Source of the DNA: Candidatus Poribacteria bacterium | GTDB taxonomy: Bacteria; Poribacteria; WGA-4E; WGA-3G | NCBI GenBank assembly: GCA_028818995.1 | Contig: JAPPMR010000405.1 | Location: forward strand, 1-7,668 | DNA length: 7,668 bases | Reading direction: 5' to 3' | Shown: piece by piece, positions 1-4,710 of the stretch | How positions within the stretch are numbered: position 1 is the first letter of the stretch | Layout: every line of letters starts with the position of its first letter | Notes under the pieces: model-generated | Seen by the model: the letters and a program-made list of their open reading frames with translations, nothing else | Databases searched by the model: none | Told to the model about the DNA's origin: nothing | Program-made: the position numbers and the translations under genes

Positions 1-79
1 TTAGATTGTGTTTCTTATTGGGATTCTATTGTGATTTTATTGGAGTTTCAATTATTCGCGTATTTTTTTGTAAGAGAAG

Positions 80-196
80 TAATACCATTTCCATTAATTA
101 TTACCTCATTTACGGTTGTTATGATTGTAATGTTTTAGGACACAAACTAAAAGTTTGTGCTACAAAAAGAGACATTATAGGTTAGAAATGGTATTA
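80..196 (+). mobile_element. MITE-like 117-bp inverted-repeat element, copy 1
   Basis: The ends are perfect 12-bp inverted repeats, TAATACCATTTC at 80-91 and GAAATGGTATTA at 185-196. The homology runs outward: 69-79 and 197-203 also match as inverted repeats if a 4-base GAGA at 74-77 is allowed as an insertion. Inside is the palindrome CACAAACT-AAA-AGTTTGTG (141-159), followed by GCTACAAAA. A second element with the same ends, core, orientation and exactly the same length lies at 4511-4627. There is no room for a transposase, so if mobile it would need one supplied elsewhere. No convincing target-site duplication was found at this copy. It could instead be a conserved hairpin repeat that spreads by other means. 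Confidence 0.7.
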
Positions 197-205
197 CTTT
201 ACAAG

Positions 206-241
206 AAATAAAAAAGCACCTTCTAATTAGGAAGATGCTTT
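206..241 (-). terminator. Intrinsic terminator of the 302-1123 gene
   Basis: Read on the minus strand, an 11-bp stem (arms 231-241 and 213-223, AAAGCATCTTC against GAAGGTGCTTT with one G-U pair) closes a 7-base loop. The following strand reads TTTTTTATTTC, the expected U-run. It lies about 60 bases beyond the stop codon at 302. The arrangement is a textbook rho-independent terminator for leftward transcription. On the plus strand the T-run after the stem is short, so bidirectional action is less likely. Confidence 0.8.
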
Positions 242-301
242 CTGTATAACAAACTTAAAATTGATGATGCAATCTGAATTTACATCAATATCATATTGAA
301 A

Positions 302-1123
302 TTAACGCGTTGTTTTGAGGTGACCCCATGTTGTTGTTGCTTTTCCAGCAGGTTCAACGGGCGTAACCAAATCTGCTTGCTGTGAAATAAAGTCAATCAT
401 CTCAATAAGGACTTGACCACGCGGGAGGGATCCGTTATTTGGCTCTTGCATGCAAATCCCGACACGGCCGCTGCTGTCGTTCAACTTAATGATACCTGGA
501 TCAAAACGTTCAGCACCGTTGTCTCCAAAAGCGGCTTCAACGCTCCACGGATCAACGATCTGGTTGCTTTTGAACGGACGCTCGGAGGTAAAATCAACCA
601 GTGAAGGTGTATGTTTTTTACCGAGATCAGTCGGCTTAATAGCAGTACCACCACCCCACATATCTGCATTGATATTGATAATTGTCTTCAACCCGTTCTC
701 ACCGTTTGCACCGCCGCCTTGCGTAACATAGAAAGCATAATCAGCGCAGTTTAAGATAATATTGCCGCCATAAAGAAAACGTTCGGCGATAGAATCGTCA
801 ACTTGCACGTTTCCAGGTGTGTAAAGTGTTGTTGGAAACCAACCGAAAATGATGAGGATATCTGCATTCCCATCGTCAATTCGTTCTTCTGCATACGGCC
901 CAATTTCCGCATCGGTTTTATAAACGACTTCGCCAACAGATGGCACATCATTTTTTAGGTTATCAAAGACAATTTTGCGCTGAATATCAGCATTTTCTTT
1001 TGAAATCCATCCTGTGTTTTCACTGAAAATCGCAACATCACCGAGCCCTGCCCAACTTGATGCTGTAATAACGGTAAAAGCGAACAGGATTGTAAATAAG
1101 ATTAACAATTGTCTAATTTTCAT
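302..1123 (-). CDS. Secreted protein of unknown function, paralogue of the 1326-2144 product
   Basis: A 273-residue protein with a Sec signal peptide: MKIRQ n-region, hydrophobic stretch at about 6-20, likely cleavage after SWA (residue 25). The start is firm because AAGGAGA lies 5 nt upstream (1129-1135). It matches the neighbouring paralogue along almost its whole length. Shared blocks include GWFPTTLYTPGN (94-105), GGNI-LN-ADY (119-129), FYVTQGGGANGE (131-142), INADMW (151-156), QIVDPW (188-193), QEPNN (226-230) and a C-terminal TTTWGHLK (263-270). The order of a beta-strand-like GDVAIFSE, then ADILIIFGWFP, then GGNIILNCADY resembles the class I glutamine amidotransferase/ThuA-like fold. 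No catalytic Cys-His pair is evident, so that is only a suggestion. The product is probably exported to the periplasm or outside the cell. Its role is unknown. A clear terminator follows the gene. Confidence 0.88.
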   Translation of the reverse strand: MKIRQLLILFTILFAFTVITASSWAGLGDVAIFSENTGWISKENADIQRKIVFDNLKNDVPSVGEVVYKTDAEIGPYAEERIDDGNADILIIFGWFPTTLYTPGNVQVDDSIAERFLYGGNIILNCADYAFYVTQGGGANGENGLKTIININADMWGGGTAIKPTDLGKKHTPSLVDFTSERPFKSNQIVDPWSVEAAFGDNGAERFDPGIIKLNDSSGRVGICMQEPNNGSLPRGQVLIEMIDFISQQADLVTPVEPAGKATTTWGHLKTTR

Positions 1124-1155
1124 TATTTTCTCCTTTTAGTTTTAACAAAATGATT

Positions 1156-1187
1156 TGTAGGGACGTAATGAACAGTACATCCCTACA
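1156..1187. repeat. TAGGGACG-type hairpin repeat
   Basis: TGTAGGGACGTA (1156-1167) and TACATCCCTACA (1176-1187) form 12-bp inverted arms with one mismatch around an 8-base loop. The same TAGGGACG end sequence recurs at 2950-2957 and, inverted, at 3117-3124, so this is one member of a dispersed family. It lies about 20 bases upstream of the ribosome-binding site of the 302-1123 gene, in its leader or promoter region, and could affect its expression. Confidence 0.6.
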
Positions 1188-1197
1188 GATATAGGTT

Positions 1198-1318
1198 ACA
1201 GGACTTACGCATTCCCTTTTGATAAGGGTGTAGGGGTTAAAAAAGCGTTATTTCAGTAATTTAACCCCCTAAATCCCCCTTATCAGTGGGACTTTAAGAG
1301 AAATTGCGTAAGTACTGT
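1198..1318. mobile_element. MITE-like palindromic element with ACTTACGCA ends
   Basis: The ends ACAGGACTTACGCA (1198-1211) and TGCGTAAGTACTGT (1305-1318) are inverted repeats with one mismatch. A second, inner pair lies between them: GATAAGGG-TGT-AGGGGTTAA at 1221-1240, against its complement TTAACCCCCTAAATCCCCCTTATC split over 1261-1272 and 1273-1284. The whole 121 bases can fold into one long imperfect hairpin around 1241-1260. It begins 7 bases beyond the stop codon of the 1326-2144 gene and may act as that gene's transcription end. Similar ACTTACGCA-ended repeats are, from memory, widespread in cyanobacteria and other repeat-rich bacteria, but identity of family is not established here. 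Confidence 0.65.
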
Positions 1319-1325
1319 AGGTTAA

Positions 1326-2144
1326 TTAAATATCAGATTTGATATGTGCCCACGTGGTAGTAACCTTTTCATTTGGATCAACGGCTGCAGGGCCGAGAAC
1401 CTCAAACAGATAGTTATCTATCATTTCGGCTAATACTTTCCCTCGTGGGAGTCCAGCGTTATTAGGTTCTTGAAAAAGGATGCCGATTCGACCGCCAGTG
1501 TCTGTATCGTGAACAATTGCTGGATCTATACGATCACCGCCGTTGTCCCCGAAAACTACCTCAACCTCCCACGGATCAACAATCTGACCTGACTTGAACG
1601 TGCGTTCTGAGGTAAATGCCTTGAGGCTTGGTGTGTATTTCGCACCATCAGCTGTTGGTTTGATGCCAGTACCACCAGACCACATGTCAGCATTGATGTC
1701 CATCATATTCTTCAAGCCTTGTTCTCCGTTTGCACCACCGCCTTGTGTGACGTAGAAGATATAGTCCGCAGTGTTGAGGAAAATATTTCCGCCTTCAAGG
1801 AACAATTCTGCAACGGAATCATCAGGATCAGCATTTCCTGGGGTGTAGAGTGTCGTTGGAAACCAACCGAACGTAACGATAATATCTGATAAATCGTTAT
1901 CGGTACGTTCTTCTGCCCAAGGACCAATATCCTTGTCGGATAATGTGACAACCTTCTGAGGTTTCTTGAGAAGTTTTGCTAATTCTTCACCTTCTTTTTT
2001 TGCGGTGGGTTGCGCAATCCAACCAGATTGTTCGGTAAAAATTGCTACTTCTCCCATAGGTGCTGCTATACTTATACTCGGGATGGCGGCTACTATAAGA
2101 AAGCACCCCAAGGTGAATGCCGTTAAGATAAGAACATTTTTCAT
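1326..2144 (-). CDS. Secreted protein of unknown function, paralogue of the 302-1123 product
   Basis: A 272-residue protein with a Sec signal peptide: MKN n-region, hydrophobic core at about 4-22, cleavage probably after SIA near residue 27. An AAAAGGAG Shine-Dalgarno sequence at 2152-2159 supports the start. It is collinear with the downstream paralogue. Conserved blocks include GEVAIF (31-36), GWFPTTLYTPGN (93-104), DDSVAELFLEGGN (108-120), VTQGGGANGE (132-141), INADMW (150-155), FTSER (177-181), QIVDPW (187-192), QEPNN (225-229), LPRG (232-235) and TTTWAHIK (262-269). The mature part contains no cysteine. The alternating hydrophobic strands and GG turns suggest an alpha/beta Rossmann-like, possibly ThuA/GATase-like, domain, but no active site is recognisable. 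The pair arose by tandem duplication, and the spacer now holds two palindromic repeats, so the genes need not be co-transcribed. Confidence 0.88.
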   Translation of the reverse strand: MKNVLILTAFTLGCFLIVAAIPSISIAAPMGEVAIFTEQSGWIAQPTAKKEGEELAKLLKKPQKVVTLSDKDIGPWAEERTDNDLSDIIVTFGWFPTTLYTPGNADPDDSVAELFLEGGNIFLNTADYIFYVTQGGGANGEQGLKNMMDINADMWSGGTGIKPTADGAKYTPSLKAFTSERTFKSGQIVDPWEVEVVFGDNGGDRIDPAIVHDTDTGGRIGILFQEPNNAGLPRGKVLAEMIDNYLFEVLGPAAVDPNEKVTTTWAHIKSDI

Positions 2145-2186
2145 GAAAAAACTCCTTTTATAAAGTTTGTGGTGAAGTTTCCTTAA

Positions 2187-2215
2187 ACATTAGGAATCCT
2201 CACGCGTAGTGTTAA
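2187..2215 (-). promoter_or_regulatory. Candidate promoter of the 1326-2144 gene
   Basis: On the minus strand, TTAACA (2210-2215, five of six bases of the TTGACA consensus) is followed after exactly 17 bases by TAATGT (2187-2192), a weak -10 match. It lies about 43 bases upstream of the start codon and 28 bases upstream of a strong Shine-Dalgarno sequence, a sensible spacing. The organism's promoter consensus is unknown, so this rests on the general sigma-70 pattern only. Confidence 0.25.
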
Positions 2216-2223
2216 TGAATGTT

Positions 2224-2241
2224 AGGTGGAAAACCCCACCT
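2224..2241. repeat. Short G-tract hairpin, copy 1 (diverged)
   Basis: AGGTGG (2224-2229) and CCACCT (2236-2241) form a 6-bp stem around AAAACC. The core GGAAAACCCCACC resembles the GGAAACC-CGCCCC core of the hairpins at 2781 and 2871, so it is listed as a diverged member of that family. Confidence 0.4.
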
Positions 2242-2530
2242 TCTGAAAATAAAAAACCCACACATTCTCCATGTTAAATGGAGCGCGTACGGGCGCGACG
2301 AAAAATTGAAATTTACCATCAATATTCCGTTGTTCGTAAACTGGTATATTATTACAAGTGTTAATGCATTGAGGGGGGGGTAATAACTTAAAGTTAATAA
2401 AGCGTATGGTAGACGAAGGCATAGAAAGGATATAAACAAACCAACTGTGGCGTTGACTTATTCTAATTGAGATTGCTTTTTCAATGTTGGCGTAGATATT
2501 AGTATTTCGCATTTTTGGCATTCTTGCAAT

Positions 2531-2608
2531 ATTTAGAATTTGCCCTAATATGATCAGACATCAACTATCCTTCTGATCGCCGAAAAAAATAAACCTTATT
2601 TAGAATTT
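2531..2608. repeat. 11-bp direct repeat ATTTAGAATTT
   Basis: ATTTAGAATTT occurs at 2531-2541 and 2598-2608, 67 bases apart. The following bases (GCCCTAATA and CCCATAAAC) match only partly. In AT-rich sequence this could be chance, and no function is assigned. Confidence 0.3.
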
Positions 2609-2733
2609 CCCATAAACGCTATTTTCGTGAACTTGATAATGATTATACAAAACTTTCAAAAAAATGTCAAGAATTTATTTTGAAAGGGTGTAAATATTTT
2701 GTTACAATAGGTGCCGATTTTGGCATCCTTGTC

Positions 2734-2748
2734 TGTAGCGCAAACTGT
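2734..2748 (-). repeat. Half-copy of the CACAAACT palindrome core
   Basis: TGTAGCGCAAACTGT matches the complement of the core of the 117-bp element at 4583-4597 (TGTAGCACAAACTGT) at 14 of 15 bases. The other arm of the palindrome and the element ends are absent. It is probably a decayed or partial copy in the opposite orientation. Confidence 0.35.
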
Positions 2749-2780
2749 ATGAAGATAAAAAATAAATTGGGTAATTTTGT

Positions 2781-2807
2781 GAGGTTAGGAAACCTCGCCC
2801 CTTACCG
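2781..2807. repeat. G-tract hairpin repeat, copy 2
   Basis: GAGGTT (2781-2786) and AACCTC (2791-2796) form a perfect 6-bp stem with an AGGA loop. GCCCCTTACCG follows, matching the GCCCCTACGGG after the stronger hairpin at 2871. Confidence 0.55.
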
Positions 2808-2870
2808 AAATATTTGTTTAAACTTCATAGCAAGTTTGAATATTAAATAGGCACATTTTCTGTCAATGGC

Positions 2871-2896
2871 GGGCGGGGAAACCCCGCCCCTACGGG
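2871..2896. repeat. G-tract hairpin repeat, copy 3
   Basis: GGGCGGGG (2871-2878) and CCCCGCCC (2882-2889) form a perfect 8-bp all-GC stem around AAA, followed by CTACGGG. Its GC content stands out sharply from the AT-rich flanks. The two neighbouring copies share the core GGAAACC-C-CCCC, so this is a dispersed hairpin repeat and not a gene-specific terminator. No U-run follows on either strand. Confidence 0.6.
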
Positions 2897-2949
2897 TTCA
2901 GTGCCTGCTGAAAAATTGGAAAATCAACAATTTATTATTTAATATTACT

Positions 2950-3124
2950 TAGGGACGATATGTTGTTTCAAAGCACATTAACAATAAATATGCCGTTCCT
3001 ACCAAATCAAGAAATCAACGGTATGAATACCTTTTTGGTATTCACCGGGTATGAATGCCATTTAGGCATTCCCCGGAACTCAAGAGTGGAGGGACAACAT
3101 TTTTCTATAATCATTGCGTCCCTA
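2950..3124. repeat. TAGGGACG-bounded repeat segment
   Basis: TAGGGACG at 2950-2957 faces CGTCCCTA at 3117-3124, with an additional CGTTCCTA at 2994-3001. ATGTTGT follows the left end (2960-2966), and its complement ACAACAT lies inside the right part (3094-3100). The bounded segment encloses the tandem hairpins at 3019-3076. It may be one element into which another inserted, or two adjacent elements. The ends are the same as in the hairpin at 1156-1187. Confidence 0.4.
3019..3076 (+). repeat. Tandem pair of CGGTATGAAT hairpin repeats
   Basis: Two units lie head to tail. Unit 1 has stem GAATACC (3025-3031), loop TTTTT, GGTATTC (3037-3043). Unit 2 has stem GAATGCC (3053-3059), loop ATTTA, GGCATTC (3065-3071). 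In unit 2 an outer stem CCGGG (3045-3049)/CCCGG (3072-3076) flanks the inner stem, leaving TAT as a bulge on the 5' side. Unit 1 keeps CGG-TAT and CCG in the same places. The A:T pair of unit 1 is replaced by G:C in unit 2, a compensatory change that supports a folded form. A third copy lies at 7631-7660. Confidence 0.7.
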
Positions 3125-3244
3125 CGAGACTGAAGAAAGAATCAACTAATGATAAAAATTAAAAAACGTCATGTAATTGTGAAACAATATTTTACAATTA
3201 GTTATTTAGCACAACTTGTATAATTTACTATAAGAAAAGATGGG

Positions 3245-3263
3245 CACTCAATTGGATTGGGTG
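3245..3263 (-). terminator. Possible terminator of the peroxidase operon
   Basis: Immediately beyond the peroxidase stop codon the minus strand reads CACCCAAT-CCA-ATTGAGTG, an 8-bp stem with one G-T pair, followed by CCCATCTTTTCTTA. The stem is AT-rich and the T-run is interrupted and offset, so this is a weak candidate. No better terminator was seen before the repeats further downstream. Confidence 0.35.
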
Positions 3264-3266
3264 AAC

Positions 3267-4673
3267 TTATGGGAGATTTGGTTTTATTAACAGGTGTTCA
3301 GGTGGCGATTCACCAGTGAGAGTCAATAGAAATTCGACTAAATCCTTTGTTTCTTGTTCATTCAGATTGAGGGGTTCAAGTGTGCCTTCACGCATGCCGA
3401 CAAATCCAGACGGAACGCCACCTGCATTATTAAAATCAATAATAGATTCCAATGTTGGAAACTCGCCTGTATGGAAGTACGGGGCAGTGCGTGCCACATT
3501 TCGAAGCGTAGGCGTTTTAAACTGTCCTTGATGTTGCTGTGTCGGTTCCAGAAAATCCAGTATTCTTTGAGGAACTTCCGGATCGTCGCTATAGATGCCA
3601 CCGCCATTAAACGGGTTGTTCAAGAGTTGCTTAATGCCATCATATCTCCCCGTGTCTTCCGGGAGTTTTCCTTGTGGAACACCGAGATTATGAAATTCGT
3701 TGTCTGTAAAATTCGGATTATCGTGGCAGAGAATACAAACGCCTTTGCCAATGAAAAGTTTTAAGCCACGTTTTGCTTCAATGCTGATCGCATTCAAATC
3801 ACCTGCTACATATTGATCGAACGGTGCGTTGCGACTAATCAAAAGCCGTTCGTAAGCCTCAATTGCTTTGCCAATATTAGCAAAAACGGTATTAACGGCA
3901 ATCTTATCCTTTTCGGACATATTGTCAAACTGAACATCTCCCGGTTTGCCCTCAAGTGGAAAGCGGATAGTATCTGCTAAATTGGGTAGTGGGCCAAATA
4001 CCGCCTCATAATCTTTTTGATACAGCCGTTTAATAAGATGTGCATACTGAAGCCGTGTGCCTGCTTGTTCTTTTTCACCTTCAAGGGCAATTAGTGCTTG
4101 TGACCAAAGTGTATCCGCTCTACCATCCCAAAACTGCCATTTGTTGTAAGCCACATTGAGTAGCGTTGGTGCGTTTCTCGTGCCTCTTCCTGCACCTAAT
4201 GATGTTGCTTCAACGTCTGCGAAACCGTGAAAAGGTGAGTGACACGTTGCACATGCAACTGTGCCATCTTTTGACAAACGTTCTTCAAAGAAGAACTTCT
4301 GCCCTAATCGTGCAGCATCAGGATTGTCAGCAAAGCGATTTGTCAGGTTTGGTGGGGGTTTCTCAGGGAGTGGTGATAAACGTTGGATTATTGCCCATTC
4401 ACGTTTCGTGAAAATATCTACTTCTGTTTCAATTTCTCCATTGATTGGTAGAGAACTTTCATCTCCACAGCCAACGATGGATATTATGATGCAGAAGAAG
4501 ATCCAAAGAATTATACCATTTCTAAAAAATGATGTCGCATTACCCGTTTTTGTGAAATGTGGTGTAGGACGGCACAAACTAACAGTTTGTGCTACAAAAG
4601 AGAGGAATATTATCAGAAATGGTATTATTATGCTGATGCGCTGCATTTCCGAAGTAGAAACAAGAAATGACAT
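3267..4673 (-). CDS. Di-haem cytochrome c peroxidase/MauG-family lipoprotein with a 39-codon insertion in its signal peptide
   Basis: Periplasmic di-haem c-type cytochromes of this family reduce H2O2 with electrons from small cytochromes or, as in MauG, oxidise protein residues. The 468-residue product has two CXXCH haem sites, C141-A-T-C-H145 and C313-I-L-C-H317. It also has the family blocks RNAPTLLN (166-173), FWDGRA (181-186), TPTLRNVA (387-394), PYFHTGEF (398-405) and a terminal LVEFLLTLTG (445-454). Met427 is a possible haem ligand. The lipobox IVGC predicts lipidation at C69. I chose the ATG at 4671-4673 because AAGGAAA lies 6 nt before it; an upstream ATG at 4796 would overlap the preceding gene, and an alternative ATG lies at 4644-4646. 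Residues 15-53 are encoded by a 117-bp repeat element that splits the signal peptide. It is probably the last gene of the ABC-SUMF1-SUMF1 operon. Physiological substrate is unknown. Confidence 0.9.
   Translation of the reverse strand: MSFLVSTSEMQRISIIIPFLIIFLSFVAQTVSLCRPTPHFTKTGNATSFFRNGIILWIFFCIIISIVGCGDESSLPINGEIETEVDIFTKREWAIIQRLSPLPEKPPPNLTNRFADNPDAARLGQKFFFEERLSKDGTVACATCHSPFHGFADVEATSLGAGRGTRNAPTLLNVAYNKWQFWDGRADTLWSQALIALEGEKEQAGTRLQYAHLIKRLYQKDYEAVFGPLPNLADTIRFPLEGKPGDVQFDNMSEKDKIAVNTVFANIGKAIEAYERLLISRNAPFDQYVAGDLNAISIEAKRGLKLFIGKGVCILCHDNPNFTDNEFHNLGVPQGKLPEDTGRYDGIKQLLNNPFNGGGIYSDDPEVPQRILDFLEPTQQHQGQFKTPTLRNVARTAPYFHTGEFPTLESIIDFNNAGGVPSGFVGMREGTLEPLNLNEQETKDLVEFLLTLTGESPPEHLLIKPNLP
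4511..4627 (+). mobile_element. MITE-like 117-bp inverted-repeat element, copy 2, inside the peroxidase gene
   Basis: The ends TTATACCATTTC (4511-4522) and GAAATGGTATTA (4616-4627) are inverted repeats with one mismatch. The centre GCACAAACT-AAC-AGTTTGTGC (4572-4592) is a perfect 9-bp palindrome followed by TACAAAAGAGA, as in copy 1. ATTAT at 4510-4514 and 4627-4631 forms direct repeats 117 bases apart, a possible target-site duplication. Deleting one interval rejoins the peroxidase signal peptide in frame. On the minus strand the peroxidase frame runs through the whole element without a stop and encodes a hydrophobic stretch IIIPFLIIFLSFVA followed by QTVSLCRPTP. Copy 1 is not open in the corresponding frame. 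Confidence 0.75.
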
Positions 4674-4679
4674 GCTGTA

Positions 4680-4686
4680 TTTCCTT
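4680..4686 (-). promoter_or_regulatory. Ribosome-binding site deciding the peroxidase start
   Basis: AAGGAAA on the minus strand lies 6 nt upstream of the ATG at 4671-4673. The later in-frame ATG at 4644-4646 has only GGAA directly abutting it, so the earlier start is preferred. Confidence 0.6.
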
Positions 4687-4710
4687 GTTTTAGCAGTCTT
4701 GGAGTCCGAA

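Larger units (their letters stand above)
1..301. other. Intergenic stretch at the left edge
   Basis: No gene is called here. The stretch holds a 117-bp inverted-repeat element (80-196) and an intrinsic terminator serving the minus-strand gene to its right (206-241). Two plus-strand frames are open from the left edge, one to a stop at 136-138 and the other to a stop at 183-185. They overlap each other and the repeat element, so neither can be preferred as the tail of a real gene. The 60 bases after the terminator (242-301) are the 3' untranslated region of the 302-1123 gene and show nothing further. Confidence 0.6.
2145..3266. other. Gene-poor 1.1-kb spacer rich in hairpin repeats
   Basis: No reading frame here has an acceptable start, ribosome-binding site and protein-like composition. 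The longest candidates are about 75-99 codons on the minus strand within 2212-2521 and overlap each other. The stretch instead contains three G-tract hairpins (2224-2241, 2781-2796, 2871-2889) and a half-copy of the CACAAACT palindrome (2734-2748). It also holds a TAGGGACG-bounded segment (2950-3124) enclosing two tandem hairpins, and AT-rich sequence. The right end is the 3' flank of the peroxidase gene, and the left end is the promoter region of the 1326-2144 gene. Confidence 0.65.

Noticed and set aside
1..185. Plus-strand frames open from the left edge (1-138 and 3-185) that could be the 3' end of a gene
   Set aside because: Two different frames are open over the same AT-rich bases and both run into the 117-bp repeat. 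Neither shows a recognisable domain, so neither can be preferred.
2212..2521. Overlapping minus-strand frames of 75 and 99 codons in the spacer
   Set aside because: They overlap each other, lack a Shine-Dalgarno sequence, cover a repeat hairpin, and have low-complexity, non-protein-like composition.
2871..2896. G-C-rich hairpin as an intrinsic terminator
   Set aside because: No U-run follows on either strand, no gene end is nearby, and similar copies recur in the spacer, which fits a dispersed repeat better.
2950..3124. CRISPR array suggested by the repeated hairpins
   Set aside because: Only two tandem units occur, with no unique spacers between them and differing repeat sequence; the third copy is 4.5 kb away. 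No cas genes are present.
3174..3200. TAATTGT/ACAATTA inverted repeat as an operator or terminator
   Set aside because: The 7-bp AT-only arms with a 13-base loop are expected by chance in such AT-rich sequence, and the position is downstream of a gene, not in a promoter.
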